Assembly: GCA_002104905.1 (NCBI GenBank)
Contig: MCFE01000208.1
Coordinates: 62,001 to 126,000, forward strand
From: Basidiobolus meristosporus CBS 931.73
Taxonomy: Eukaryota > Basidiobolomycota > Basidiobolomycetes > Basidiobolales > Basidiobolaceae
Direction of reading: 5' to 3'
DNA: 64,000 nucleotides
The position numbers and the translations under genes were made by a program. Shown in pieces: positions 1-11,799 of this stretch; the first letter of the stretch is position 1; the number at the start of each line of letters is the position of its first letter. The notes beneath the pieces were generated by a model that worked only from the letters and a program-made list of their open reading frames with translations, searched no databases and was not told the origin of the DNA.

Positions 1-1105
1 AATCACCAAGAGCCTGGAATTGCAAGATAGATTCTTATTTGGAATCTTTGAGTTTCAAAAGGAGTAATGCTGACAATAGTATATACTATAAGCCAGATAG
101 AGCAAATCCAGTCTTATTAGCTCTATATGTGGATGATCTTATTATAGCTGCCAATAACCTAGAAACATTGGAAGAGACTAAATCCAGCCTATCTAAGGAG
201 TTCAAGATGTCTGATCTAGGAGAATTTAGTTACTACTTGGGGATTAAGTTCTCCATAGACAGAAGTACCCACACTATCACCCTAAGCCAATCCAAGTATA
301 TTCAAGATATACTAAAGAAGTACCAAATGGAAGACTGTAAACCAGCAGCTATCCCAATGGAGACAAACATTAACTTGGTCAAAACTCAACCAAATCAAGA
401 GAGCTTGGTGCCATCTGAAAGCCCTGACTTTCCTTGTCAATCTATGATTGGCAGTCTGATGTATATCATGCTTGAAACACGTCCAGATATCTCTTATTCA
501 GTAGGAGCTGTCAGTCAACATAATCAGAACTATGGATCTGATCATTTTGCAGCAGTTAAGTGGATTTTTAGATACCTAAAAGGAACTGCTGATATCTGCC
601 TAAGATACACTTATAAGGATTCAGAACAGGATCTTGTGGGATACTCTGATGCTGATTGGGGACCAAAATTGGAAGACAGAAGATCCACCACAGGATACGC
701 CTTTCTTTACTGTAAAGGAGCAATTTCATGGAATTCAAGAAAGCAACCAACCGTAGCACTTTCCACCACAGAGGCAGAGTATATGGCAGCCTGTGAAGCT
801 ACAAAAGAAGCAATGTGGCCAAGAACACTTTTTACAGATTTAGGCCTATGTCAAAAAATGCCTATTACTTTATTTCAAGATAATCAAGGATGTATACAAT
901 AGGTAGAAATCCAACTTTTCATGCTAGAACCAAGCACATAGATATTAGACATCATTTCATATGTGAAGCTATAGAGAATAACTTAGTAAGCTTAGTTTAC
1001 TGTCCTACAGATGAAATGATTGCAGACATATTCACCAAACCATTAGCTAGAGACAAGTTTGAATATCTTAGGTCAAAATTAGGACTAGTCAGTATGGACA
1101 TTTAG
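1..1105 (+). pseudogene. copia-1 copy A: reverse transcriptase/RNase H, 3' part of pol
   Basis: This is the C-terminal part of a Ty1/copia polyprotein, cut by the window start. The reading frame from base 39 carries the RT catalytic YVDD (126-137), then the RNase H blocks YSDADWG and [13 protein letters not shown], and ends in the DNQG block. A missing T near base 898 shifts the frame. The rest (HIDIRHHF, then FTKPL) continues in another frame to the stop at 1103-1105. Copy C at 50,640-51,840 has the same block with that T present. A 3' LTR follows 11 bases after the stop. The YVDD is intact, but the frameshift makes this copy defective. The family assignment is firm. Confidence 0.9.
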
Positions 1106-1116
1106 CTGAGTGGGAG

Positions 1117-1465
1117 TGTTGTAAAAATTCATATTTCCACCTAAATATTCACCTAACTTAGTCACTTAGATCATCACCTTCAAATCCTAGAGAATACTGA
1201 CCAAATTCCTTGTTGGGATATACTTAGAGTATTTTCACCAAAATACCAGGTACCCAGAACATGAAAATTCTCAAAGTTGTCCAAACAGCCCCAAACTTTG
1301 CACACATGTTCTTGGGACCTTCCTTAACCCATTCTATGTGTTTATAATGCCAAGACCATGTAAAAGTATAAACACTACTTTTACAATCAATAAATCACTA
1401 AGTGAAAACCACATAATCTACTTGTTCTCCAAATCACTTCCAATATCTCCAAGACTCTTACAACA
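1117..1465 (+). repeat. copia-1 3' LTR of copy A
   Basis: This 349-bp LTR starts TGTTGTAA and ends TTACAACA, a perfect 8-bp terminal inverted repeat. It has the same length as the 3' LTR of copy C (51,854-52,202) and clear similarity to the LTRs at 39,150, 42,189 and 55,705. The bases before it (GAGTGGGAG) are a plausible polypurine tract. It inserted into the Tnp2 remnant that starts at 1466. Confidence 0.9.
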
Positions 1466-2083
1466 CACACATGCCACAATTGACATACTTCTATCTCCTC
1501 AACCTTACGGCTTTTTAGTGTGATACTTACAAAGCTGCCATATACCTTGTACTGCTGGTAACATATATATCTTTAAAACAAATGCTTGGTTGCCACCACT
1601 TCAGCCATCATTACCTTTTTAATATCTGCAAAGAACTTTTCAGTATTTAGCCAATATATTCCTTTTCCCTGCAGGATTCTAGTCCCCCTTATAGGTGTGC
1701 TCTGGCTCTTGTTTGTGTGAACTCTGTATTGAATGGGGTAGAAATTTGCTTGTGACCAAGAGAAATCCAGCATACCTGGGTAGAGTTTTCCTAATGAAAA
1801 TTAGTTGCTTATTGCACCCAACCCAACTTTGCATTGTTTAATTGATTACCCACACATTGGGGTTGCTTAGCTACTTAATGCTATAGCCATACGTGTCTCC
1901 ATGTGCACATCTGTCCTAGGTATTTTCCAACTCTTCATGGCTGTCCTCCATGTGCCAACTCATTACATCCATGAGGGACTAGAAGGTAATATTCTTAATG
2001 AAATGGGGATATAGTTGTACCTGCAACTTGACTTGTCTTCCTATCTCTCCACACATCTGCTTCATAGGAAACTCCCAAAAGCC
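1466..2083 (-). pseudogene. Tnp2-type (CACTA/EnSpm) transposase, C-terminal fragment T1
   Basis: On the minus strand this matches the C-terminal part of the larger Tnp2-like copy at 6287-8160. It has the segment reading WEFP..QMCGEI near 2040-2080, then a block with NKSQSTPIRGTRI at 1680-1715. The left side is cut by the copia-1 A insertion, and the right side by the family X terminus at 2082. It is a dead fragment. The identification rests on similarity to copies T2 and T5, whose N-terminal and middle motifs are more diagnostic. Confidence 0.65.
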
Positions 2084-2411
2084 CTATGAAAAATTATTGA
2101 GATGATCCTGTCAATAGGCCATCATGAAGTTAAAGTCCTGCAACTAAGAGGAACTGATCCTGTCAGGACACTGCCCAGAGACCATTGAAAAATAATTGCA
2201 CCCCAGATTTCACAAAAAACTTAGTCAAAATTTTTCATCACAACAATGTAAAAGTGACTTTTGATTGGTTCCCTGCCAATTTGCTCACTTTCTGATCCCT
2301 AACACTCTATCACCTCCTATATTTGTGTGCATTGATTGGCAGTGGCCTCTTTTCACTCTTCTTACTTCCAGACTCAACCATTTCTCTTACTTTTCATGTG
2401 CACAAATTAAC
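2082..2411 (+). repeat. Terminal segment of the family X element
   Basis: This non-coding segment starts CCTATGAAAAATTATTG and lies 3' of the family X reading frame. The same segment starts at about 9881, and in reverse it ends at about 53,457. It interrupts a Tnp2 copy here and a Harbinger copy at 9881, so the CCTATGAAAAAT end looks like a true element terminus. A related stretch is at 38,990-39,140. Confidence 0.6.
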
Positions 2412-4437
2412 TTATTTCTGTTGAAACTTCAGTTGTACCTCAGTTGCCAATTGTATTGACCTATACAAGTCCCTATACCCTACACTAACATTAAGCCCAA
2501 CCCCACACTCAACAAGTGACTCCATTAAAACCCACCACTCAATAAGTGTTTCTGCTATAACACTCTGGTTTGACAACTTTGGCAGGAACCCAAAGGTGTT
2601 ATGCCACTGTTTATTCACTGGTTCCCACATGTCCTGGTCTTCAGCCAGCACTGCAAGGTCTAGTACCTCATCTGCCAGTCTTTGCAATAAGTCCTTGCAA
2701 TATTCCAGTGCGCTTTCTTGAGCACTGCTTTCAAAGAGGAGCTGCAACCTCTTGGTGTGCCTATTGATGTTCCAAACTCCACTGAAGGCATTGTGATAGT
2801 CTTTTGAGCTCTTGATGTTGTAGCCTTGTCTATCAGTGGGATCTCCACTCTTTTAACAATGGAGGATGTGGAGGCTGCGGTTGACAGATTGCCTTTTTCT
2901 GCAAACTCATCTACCTTGATAGAGTGTAGCTCAACTGGCTGCACTTCCAACTCTTGTGAAAGCAGCTGTTTTCTTGTTGGTAATTCTTTTTGGCTATGAT
3001 GAGATTCAGTCTGCTCCTGGCTTGCGGCATTAATTGGCAAGAACTGCATTTTTTTTGCATCCCTCCCTGTTTCAGGCGTGGGTAGACACTTTTCCCTATA
3101 CCTTTTCCTTTATCACTGCCTGGTCTTTCACTGCTACTTTGTCTAAGTGCTTCTTGTAAAGAACTACATGTTCTCCTGGATAAATTCTGCTCTGACACAT
3201 TTGTTTTGGCCTGCTTGTCCCTTGCTGGCACTCTTCTGGTAACCTGACGTTTCTTTTCTGCTTGGTTTGAGCTCCCAATTGTAATTGTGACAGGCTCCTG
3301 TGAAAGTGGCTGGTTTTATCACTGCCAGGTCCTTTGCTGCTACTTTGACTGGGTGCTTCTTGAGTGGTAATACACTTTTTCCTTGATAAAAGTTGTGCTG
3401 GTGCATCTGTGTTTGCCTGCTTGTCCCTAATTGGCACTCTTCCAGCTACCAGACATCTCTTTGACACTTGTCTGGAGCTTTGGCCCTGCTTGTAACAGGC
3501 TTTTGAGGAAAGCTGCTGGTTTTTAGCCATGGCACCCTTGGCCTTCTGCCTTTGATAGTTTCTGCTATTCTTAAGATACATTCTTGGTATACCAATGCTG
3601 GCCCAAAACCCATTTGCTCATTTAAATCCAGGATAATGCTCAGAGAACAAGTCAAGTGCATTCTGCTTGGTCTTGAGTTCCTGATGGTCCCATGGTATGC
3701 CAGCCTTAAGGTGATGGTGTGCTAGACTTCTGACAGCCTCTTGTATATTAGATCACTATTCATTATTGCACTCAATGGCTTCACAGATCTTCAATGTCTT
3801 TTGACTTTTAGGCTTTGGTATAAACACCATGTTGTCTCCCTCCCACACTGTAATAGGTTTTTTGTGGGCTTTATCTTAGGGCACTGTTGTTATGCTTCAA
3901 AGACTATATAGTGTTCCTCTGCTGTTACATTGGGATATGACTCAATTCTTGGCTGTGACATTGGGCTACTTCAGTTCCTTCTTTGCAGCAAAGATACAGC
4001 TTTCTCTACCTGAGATACTGATTGCTCTGCACTTATTATCCACTCATCCTGTTTCTGGACTATTTCCTGATTTCTCTGGGCCATTGTATCTATCCTATCA
4101 GCCACTGCACCTAATTGCTTCATTAATGCTTTGGTATGAGCTGACAACATACTTGCTAATATGAGTGGTGATGATGTTATCATGGCCAATTGCTGGTCAT
4201 CAACTGAGGGTACTGCATTTGCTACATTCTCATCTGCCTGAGCTTAATGGTCAGCTTGTGGCTCCACCAAGGTTCTCAATTGCCTACTTGACTGAGAGCC
4301 TGAGGAGTCTGCATGATTACCGTCAATGGGCATACTGTCTGCAGGGCCTTTTTGTATGTAGCCCCACCTGTTGCACTGAATGTCAAAGCAAGTTGATGTC
4401 CAACTGTTCTTCTGTTGCCATCAGTGGTGAGGTTTGA
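2412..4437 (-). pseudogene. Family X protein, longest copy (function unknown)
   Basis: A degenerate gene reads leftwards from about 4437 to 2412 in several frames. Its order is: a short N-terminal segment; a coiled-coil-like stretch around 4189-3971 (IDTMAQRNQEIVQKQDE); a Lys/Gln/Ser-rich low-complexity middle; a segment with LPTRKQL and PVELHS near 2900-3000; and a helical C-terminal block with LLQRLADEVLDLAVLAEDQD and WEPVN at 2620-2730. The same C-terminal block recurs at 10,331-10,541, 15,015-15,848 and 52,880-53,030. I do not recognise the family. It lies head-to-head with the Tnp2-like gene at 4855, as at 38,160-38,970. An accessory protein of that transposon is therefore likely, but this is inference. 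Confidence 0.5.
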
Positions 4438-4854
4438 CTGAGAACCAGAAAACTTTGCTTTATTTTTTGGCCATATATATGGAAGTGGGTCAAACCAAAG
4501 GGGAAAAGTGTTACATATATGTGTGTATGTGGTGCTACAACTTTATTTATAATGCGTACTATGGCAGGTCATCATTGAATCTTATATTCATGTAGGTGCA
4601 ATATTTAAAATACAAGACTGTCTTAAATTCACATGAGTATTGACCAAGAAGTGATATAATAGTGTTACATTGTTGAAGGTCAAACTGTTTGCACCATGGA
4701 CAAGACTATTTTGACTTAATACCACAAGAGAAGAGAAAAAAGACCATGTTGCTATTGTGGCAAGCCTCTCATCCATGAAGCATGCAGACAACATAGGAAG
4801 TAATACAAGGATCATGGCCAGTGTTTTGACACCCAAGTCATATTTGACCACTCA
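4438..4854. repeat. Repeated region between divergent family X and Tnp2 genes
   Basis: This AT-rich non-coding stretch separates the start of family X (minus) from the Tnp2-like gene (plus). The same arrangement, reversed, occurs at 38,160-38,560. The half at 4440-4650 also recurs reversed at 54,770-54,960. Conserved parts include CTTTATTTTTTG and a segment around GTGCAAT followed by an AAGACTGTCTTAA-like motif. A shared bidirectional promoter is the simplest reading, but I see no decisive promoter elements. Confidence 0.45.
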
Positions 4855-5478
4855 TTGGTCACTACTGTACCAACATTATCTTGCTGGCTAGATTATACTT
4901 CTATATTGGCACCTGGCCATCTTTGTCACCTTGCACAAGCTAAGTCAGGTGAGTTTGTGATGCCTTTAGGCTCACCTCAGCCTTCTGAATATGGCAAACA
5001 GAGTAATAGCTCTGACAAAGAAGGTTCACTGATGGATTTTGAGCCTATCTCCCCTAACAACAGTACCACATATGAGCCTGGTCAACTCACTCTATGCAAT
5101 GAGACAACACCCGTTGAAACAAATGCCAAGGATACTTTATGGAGCCCAGTGAGCCCAGTAATCCATCTACTGGTGAATGATGTAATATTGTGGCTAGAGA
5201 AGTGGCATGTTTCTACTAATATCAGTAACGAGGCCTTGAGGATTTATTACTACTTCTTGCCAAAATCATACCTAGATGCAACTTACCATGTACATGGTAC
5301 AAGTGGACAACCATCATGTGGTTGGCAACATATGATCCAGAGACTGTCCAGATTCCAGCATGTGTTAACAGTTGCATGGCATGTACATCTGAAAATGCTA
5401 CCATTGCAATGTGTTCAAATTGTCAGGAATCCACCACCATTGAGGGAAAACATTGTTCACACTCCGGCTATATTTGGG
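4855..5478 (+). pseudogene. Tnp2-type transposase T2, N-terminal part
   Basis: The 236-codon frame (4855-5565), helped by the next frame at 5316-5531, covers the N-terminal part of a Tnp2-like (CACTA/EnSpm, PF02992-type) transposase. It shows a stretch like the family's pre-finger helix (ILWLEKWHVST) and the cysteine pattern C-x3-C...C-x2-C (ACVNSCMAC...CSNC) typical of the Tnp2 N-terminal finger. The homologous segment on the other strand is at 37,485-37,793. A frameshift separates the halves, and a TGTGGTGG-type repeat interrupts the gene at 5479. The gene resumes at 6287. The element is dead. Confidence 0.65.
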
Positions 5479-6286
5479 TGTGGTGGTGTAGAGGTACTCC
5501 TGGGAGAAGCTACACAACTCAAGATGTGTGAGGTGTCTGATGGGTGCAATAACCTCAGGGTCTAAACTGATGGTATCTTTGTTAATATGTTACTAAGGTA
5601 AAAGCTCCTGCTTCTCTAGCTTCCTAGGTGCCCAAAGTGTCTCCAAAGGCCTCTGTGTGTCTTGTGCACTACCCTGAAAAGCTCTTTAATTGCAGGTCTG
5701 AGATGTAACTGTTGAAGGCAAGTGAAGTGATGAACTGCTGATCAATAAGGGAGAAGTGTTACTGATAGAAGGGATGCTTTATTGATGAGGGATTGACTTC
5801 CCTTAAATACTTGTCCTGATTGCCAAGTGATCACCAATGACATGTTTCTAGAAAATTCCAGACATCAGTGAAATTCTTGATGACATCACTATGAGCAAAA
5901 AACACTCCAAGAAGGTCCTGAAAGGTTCTAAAAGGCACAGCACATCCAGCCAATCAGTGATCAGTAGTCTGAGACCTGTGCAACATAGAGATACCATATA
6001 TGCTATTGAAATGGTAGGGATGGTAACACAGAGTTAGGTCATATGTCATGGGTACTAACATGGGTACTTGCCTAATGTTTATACTTATACTGATCATAAA
6101 GCTGAATAACATCTGGGATAACTAAAGCTAATAACTAATCATGGTAAACATCATATGGGGATAATACTAGTAATATGGGCACAATAAGAATGGGATAATA
6201 CTGATAAGATAAAATATAGATAAGTGCATCATAATAGCTATATGAATAAACTTGTCTGTGGGAGGTATGTTTACCTTACCACACCA
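5479..6286 (+). repeat. G3-type LTR-like insertion inside Tnp2 T2
   Basis: This 808-bp insertion starts TGTGGTGGTGTA and ends TTACCACACCA. On both sides the Tnp2-like sequence aligns with copy T5 (37,485-37,560), so the insertion limits are fairly sharp. The body is related to the units at 34,042-35,111 and 14,461-15,014 (shared GGTGCAATAACCTC, the GGCACAGCACATCCA block and CATAGAGATACCATATATG). TG...CA ends suggest a solo LTR. I could not find a convincing target duplication. Confidence 0.55.
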
Positions 6287-8160
6287 GTCATACCCCATCT
6301 GAGGAAGCTAATGCAGTCCAACAAATATTGCAAAGCTATACAGTACCACACTTAGTATCAGCCAAGCGCAAACATTTATGATATGTTTAATGGCAAACAT
6401 TACAAACAGCTAAGCAGCAAGGGCTATATTGTAGGTATGTACAACCTTGCCTTTGCCTTAGCACTTGAGGGATTCTCATTAAACAAGTACTCTACCAGCA
6501 AATTGTGCTGGCACTGATTCTCATCAATCTGAATCTGCTGCCCATCTTATGGTATCAGAGAAATAATTGGATGGTAACGGTAAATTGCCATCATGTGAAA
6601 GTGCATATTATTATCTGCATTGGAGATACCCCAGCCATCAGCAAGATAGCAGGGTTTTCCAGGCACAATGGATGGTATTGCTATTGAACATGTAAGATCC
6701 AGAGGATTTACTCTATAACTCATGCATATTATTATTACCCAGAACCAGCACTGAGAACATCATCTTTCCATAGAGAGAATGTACAGAAGTCAGCATGCAA
6801 TTGCAGCAAAGTTGGCAAGCTATAAGCCATTGGTTGGAATATGGTATCAATTGGAAACAAGAAATACTTAACATCAAGGGTATCTGTTGGAGCAAAAGCT
6901 TTTTACTGGGAGCAATGCATTTGCTTATCAACAATATCACTATGCTGATGACCAAGTTGCACATGGGGCATTTCAATCTGAATGACCCCTTTGAGATACC
7001 AGACAACTCTCAAAGAATTGGCAAGATATTACAGAGTATCTGCTACCCAAATTACTTCTCACAGGCTCCAAATAATATTCATATGCATATGCAATAATAC
7101 ATATGCAAAGACTGGATGAGCTGGATATGTATTTATTGAGGCAGTGTTCTGAAGCCATTTCTGCCAAGAGTACATTGGAAGCATTGGGAGTCATATGTGG
7201 ACATTGTAGGAATATTTATCCAGAAGTGGATCACCAATGCCAACTTGACATATCTACAGCTGTTGCGTGAGGAGTTTGTGAAGGGATTTGAGCAGCTATA
7301 ATACAAACATGATGCTGAACATGTAGATCTCTGCTGCTACTGTATTCATTCTCTACTCCATCTTACACAGTGTGTGGAGAATATTGAGCCTTGCTTCACC
7401 TTTTGGGAGTTTCCTATAGAGCAGATGTGTGGGGAGATAGGAAGGCAAGTCAAATTGCAGGTACTACCATGTCCCAATCTCATCAAGAATGATACCTTCA
7501 GTCTATCATGGATGTAATGAGTTGGCACATGGAGGACAGCCAGAAAGAGTTGGAAAATACTGAGGACAAATGTGCACATGGTGACACCTATACATATGGC
7601 ATTAAGAAGCTAAGCAGCCCCAATGCATGGGTAATCAGTTAAGTAATGCAAAGTTGGGTTAGGTGCAACAAGTAACTAATTTTTATCAGGAAAGCTCTAC
7701 CAAGGTATGCTGGATTTCTCTTGGTCAAAGTCAACCTCTACACCATTGAATACAGAATTCACACAAACAAAAGTCAGAGCACACCTATAAGGGGGACTAG
7801 AATCCAGCAGGGAGAAGGAATATATTGGCTAAATACCCAGAAATTCTTTGCAGATATTCAGAAGGTATTCATGGCAGAAGTGGAAACAACTAAGCATATG
7901 TTGACAAGATGTATAGGTTACCAGCATTACAAGGTATATGGCAACTTTACAAGTATCAGACTAAAATGCCATAAAGTTGAGGTTATAGAAGTATGTCAAT
8001 TATTGCAGGTGTGCACATTTGTAGAGGTTAGTAAGCAAGAGGCCATAGTTTTTTTTGATTCAAACTATATGTGGAATACCCAAGGTAGTAGTGGGTGAGC
8101 AAATAGAGAGGGGTGATTCTACAGTGGAATATATGATTTGCACAAGGGGAGGTAGAAAAA
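6287..8160 (+). pseudogene. Tnp2-type transposase T2, catalytic and C-terminal part
   Basis: This continues the T2 gene in broken frames. At 6600-6690 the motif HIIICIGDTPAISKIAGF..HNG matches the Tnp2 block GD-PA-SK-x-GF-GHN, which carries a catalytic-core Asp. It is followed by GI-x-N/S and AMHLLINNI (6795-6950), matching the family's DxMHLxxEN region. Then come YHLH-like remnants and WEFPIEQMCGEIGRQ at 7395-7445, matching the conserved W-F-x-E-R-x-C-G block. The C-terminal frame at 7721-8098 is unbroken for 125 codons. Stops and frameshifts make it a pseudogene. Copy T5 (minus) is a second long copy. Confidence 0.65.
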
Positions 8161-8589
8161 GATAATACCATTTGGTAAATTGGTGTGGTAGCATTATACT
8201 AAACCAGCCGTAGACTGTCATATCGCCAATATAATGCCATCAGAGTCTTGCAGTAAGGCCATCTACATACCGTCAAGTTTCTTGCCATATCAGGCAATTG
8301 GATGATCTGGCTGATTGGATCCACTTAAAATACTTATAGAGCACTAAAAGACCGCAACAATACCATGTAAATATTGTCACAGCACCAATAAAATATTGTC
8401 AAGATTTATCACTTTATTTGGTTGTAAGATTAGCAAAACACTGTCATGATCCCATCATAAGACTTTTAGGAGGGTCACTAATTCCAAGCTGCTGGTATTG
8501 TGATAGTCTCTAAACAGGATCCTGACGGCTGATTTGGATTGGATCCACCTGCAGGACCAAATTATATTTCATAGGGAAAGGTGAAGAAA
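8161..8589. other. Unassigned repeat-like spacer
   Basis: I see no reading frame or similarity to the other families here. It is AT-rich and contains two related GATTGGATCCAC stretches at 8316-8327 and 8538-8549. It probably belongs to an element end, but nothing more can be supported. Confidence 0.3.
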
Positions 8590-8893
8590 GGTCTAGTATT
8601 CTCAACACATCAAGCAAGGTGGATTAGCAAATGGATGCAGTAGTGGCAGAAATCTACAGTTCAGCTTTTTCTTAGTAATATAGCCACTCAAATTCCATCA
8701 CCAACTCTGTGCACAAAAGCTGAGATGTGTTAAGTTGGTGTTGGTGATCCACTTCTGGATAAATATTTCAACAATGTTCACATATGACTCCCTATAAACC
8801 AATATACTCTTGGTAGAAATTGCTTCAGAAGGTCACTAGAATAAATACATATCCAGCTCATCCAGTCCTTGCACTTGCATTGTTGCATATGCC
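8590..8893 (-). pseudogene. Tnp2-type transposase fragment T3
   Basis: On the minus strand this matches the middle of T2 (7085-7330), including the segment around DWMSWICIYS and the GSHM block. It also matches the plus-strand sequence around 36,400-36,560, which is T5 in the same orientation. It is cut at 8894 by a TGTGGTGG unit. It is only a short fragment. Confidence 0.55.
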
Positions 8894-9167
8894 TGTGGTG
8901 GTGTATAAGTCCAAGGGAGAGATATGTCAAACTCTTTTCAAGTGTTTTGTGTGTGGGGTGCTCACTGGGTGCAATAACCTCTGGCAAAAGCTTGCTAGGA
9001 ATATTTGAGTTCTGTCTCTACTCTAATACAAAGGGGAATAAAGCCACAAGCTTATCAAGGAAAACTATCAAGCTACCATCCCCAACTTAGTTGGCATCTT
9101 AATAAAAGTATGTGCTGGGCTCAGTGTCCTTTGAGATGACAATTTATTGAGCTTCCAAAGTCAAAAC
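8894..9167 (+). repeat. G3 unit, 5'-end fragment
   Basis: This starts TGTGGTGGTGTATAAGTCC exactly like the units at 10,542 and 34,042, and runs through GGGTGCAATAACCTCTGG and AAAGCCACAAGCTT. It stops where Harbinger-like sequence begins at about 9168. A related stretch forms the leader next to the gypsy-2 LTR (49,290-49,660 in the same plus orientation), so G3 is probably a relative of gypsy-2. Confidence 0.55.
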
Positions 9168-9882
9168 ATCTTGAATTGCATTGACATGGGTGGAATCCCA
9201 TCAATTGCAGATTTCTTATTTCACTATAGACTTCTGAGCAAAGCATCAATAAAAATACTAAGTCATGGTTTGAAGATGATTTTGCAACACAATGATGGGA
9301 CACATGGCAATTTCTGGAGATTTAATCATAATGCATAGAAAACCAGAAATATAAAGCCAATTGCTTCAAATCAAATCAATTCACCTCAGTCCAATCACCT
9401 ACTAATTTTAATATGACTTACTCATCTGAATGGTCTCTGCTATTAAAGCAACTATTACCCCACAAGGTTTCATCCCACCATCCATGGCAGCAAAAGTCCT
9501 AGAAGCTTTCATTCCTAGCTGACAGCTATGGAGAACCACCTTGCAGAGAGTATGAATGACTTAGAGCAAGCTTGGAGTACTAGGTTCAGAAGCTCCAATA
9601 AGCTTCCATATCCCAGAGTGTTCAGCAACAGGATTCATATCAGGAGTATTTTGGATACCTTCCCAGTCAGGATTAACAGGCCTTTTAGAGGGCAGGGGCA
9701 CTTTTATTCTGGCAAGTACAAAGCACACTGTGTGAAGATTCAAGTACTGTTGGACATTGAGGGTAACATCATCTGGTTTAGTGGGCCATTTGCTGGAAGT
9801 AAGCATAACAATGCACTCTGGGTAAAGAACCATGCAGAATTCAGTAGTGGGGAGAAATGTATGGAAGACTTAGCTTATATCC
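9168..9882 (+). pseudogene. PIF/Harbinger-type transposase H1 (DDE_Tnp_4 superfamily)
   Basis: The 123-codon frame at 9528-9899 reads as part of a DDE_Tnp_4 (Harbinger/PIF-like) transposase: LDTFPVRINRP, YSGKYKAHCVKIQ, GNIIWFSGPFAGSKHNNALW, then DLAYIP. The block GS-x-HD normally holds the second catalytic Asp; here it reads SKHNN, so that Asp is lost. Sequence upstream to 9168 matches copy H2 (13,025-13,560). The gene breaks off at about 9882, where the terminus of a family X element begins. H1 has no downstream Glu region in the window. Confidence 0.7.
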
Positions 9883-10541
9883 CTATGAAAAATTATTGAG
9901 ATGATCCTATCAAAAGGTTGCCACAAAGTGAGGATCTTGTGACTAAGAGGTACTGCTCCATCAGGACATCATCCAGAGACTGTTGAACAATAATTGCACC
10001 CCAGATTTCACAAAAAACTTGGTCAAAATTTTTAATCACTACAATGTACAAGGGACTTTTGATTGGTTCCCTGTGACTCTGATCACTTTCTGATCTTGGA
10101 CACTCTATTGCCACCTATGTTTGTGTGCATTGATTGGCTATTGCCTCTTTTACACACTCCTTACTTCCCAATTCAACCATTTCTCTTACATTTCATGCAT
10201 ACAGATTAATTTATTTCTATTGAAACTTCAGTTGTGCTGCAATTGCCAATTGTATTGACCTAGACAAGTCCATATACCCTACACTAATGTTAAACCCAAC
10301 CCCATACTCAACAAGTGACTCCATTAAAATTCACCACTCAATAAGTATTTCTGCTGTAATGCTTAGGTTTGACAACTTTGGCGGTAACCCAAAGGCTTTA
10401 TGCCACTGTTCATTCACTGGTTCCCACATATCCTGGTCTTCAACCAGCACTGCAAGGTCTAGCACCTCATCTGCCAGTCTTTGCAATAAATCCTTGCAAT
10501 ATTCTAGTGCGTTTTCTTGAGCACTGCTCTTGAAGAAGCGC
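9881..10541 (-). pseudogene. Family X copy 2 (3' part with terminus)
   Basis: This starts with the family terminus CCTATGAAAAATTATTG inside the Harbinger H1 gene. On the minus strand it then carries the conserved C-terminal block (YCKDLLQRLADEVLDLAVL, WEPVNEQWH) at 10,331-10,540. It is cut at 10,542 by a G3 unit, which the conserved start TGTGGTGG marks. The protein function is unknown. Confidence 0.55.
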
Positions 10542-10925
10542 TGTGGTGGTGTATAAGTCCAAGGGAGAGATACGTCCAACACTTCTCAAGTGTTTTGTGT
10601 GTAGGGTGTTCACTGGGTGCAATAACCTCTGGCAAAAGCTTGCTAGGAATACTTGGGTTCTGTCTCTAATCTGTTGTGAAGGGGAATAAAGCCACAAGCT
10701 TGTACAGGGAAAACTATTGGGCTACAATCCCCAACTTAGTTGGCATCTTAACAAAAGTATGTGCTGGGTTCAGCGTCCTTTGCAATGACAATGTACTAAA
10801 GCTTCCAAAGTCAAAACAACTGTAAACTCCCCCAGCAGGGACTTGATAAGAATGCAGCTGTGGTCAATAGTTACAAAGACAGAAAAGTATCTTTGCCTGT
10901 ACAAGAACAAACTTGGGAAAGAAAT
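10542..10925 (+). repeat. G3 unit, truncated
   Basis: The first 384 bp are collinear with 34,042-34,430: TGTGGTGGTGTATAAGTCC, GGGTGCAATAACCTCTGG, CAACTTAGTTGGCATCTTAAC, GTATCTTTGCCTGTACAAG. The rest is missing. It is inserted in family X copy 2. Confidence 0.55.
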
Positions 10926-11394
10926 GCATATATTAGACTTGTTCCATCATACTGTGCCAGGGTGCGCAGCATAATCTGTAGTCTCTAAGAACAAATGGGC
11001 CCAATATTATAGCTACCAGCAGGCCGGATTGCTCTTGGACAATTTTGCACCATGTGGGACAATCTTGCAAACTATGGCATAATCTGACACAATGAGGTTG
11101 GCACAGATGATTGCACCAACTCATAGTGCTTACATCAAATGCACAGTCAAATACCACTATTATGGTAGGAGAAATCTGGTATTTAGATATGTTTCTTTAA
11201 TGTAAATGGAAATAAATGTATTTCATACAATAAACTACACTGATATTTACCAATTTGGTTACCATCACTGTAATGGATAGTATCTCAACAGTGAATTGGT
11301 CCAAGAGTATCCTGAGCTGTCAGCCCCTAATTGGCTCTCTGAACAATACACAAGCTACCTGATTTGCCATCAAATATTGCATTTTGCCCATTGA
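10926..11394. other. Unassigned AT-rich stretch
   Basis: There is no supported gene. It contains several GTGCCAG/GCACAAT-like short repeats (10,970-11,130), loosely like the GTGCCAG hairpin repeat at 14,250. A short frame at 11,157-10,933 (minus) has no recognisable domain. Confidence 0.3.
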
Positions 11395-11799
11395 GCAAGC
11401 AAATCCCTGATTCTAGTGATTGGACAAGGTGTCATAGCTAGCACGCAACCAATTGAATAGGTGCAAGACAAATCAAATGGCTGCACTGATGTAACAGATG
11501 ATGTATATACATGTAGGGTGTTTATTTATAGGGGTTCTGTCTCAAATGTGAGACAACCTTGATATTGCTTATATCAAAAATTTATTGATCACTGATGTGC
11601 AATGGCTTGATTTGGATTGTAAAAAAAATGTGTAGTTTGGATCATGATAATAGTAGTGATTCAATGCAATTGCATCATCTTCTCCTAGGTTTTTTTCTCA
11701 CAGGGATTACTACTGAAGCATTGATAGTGGTTCACTCTGCACACCTCAACTACTTTAATGTTGACTATCCTCTGGGCTACTTGCATATTTGTAGTCAAT
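11395..11799. repeat. Repeat flanking family Y (copy 1)
   Basis: This is similar, in reverse orientation, to 54,440-54,770. Shared blocks are ACAAGGTGTCATA, GGGGTTCTGTCTCAA followed by TGTGAGACAACCTT, and CTTATATCAAAAA. In both places it lies next to the 3' side of a family Y gene, so it is probably that element's 3' region. Confidence 0.5.

Noticed and set aside
3096-3581. Host gene for a Lys/Gln-rich protein on the minus strand
   Set aside because: It is the low-complexity middle of repeated family X and occurs with transposon debris, so a host gene is unlikely.
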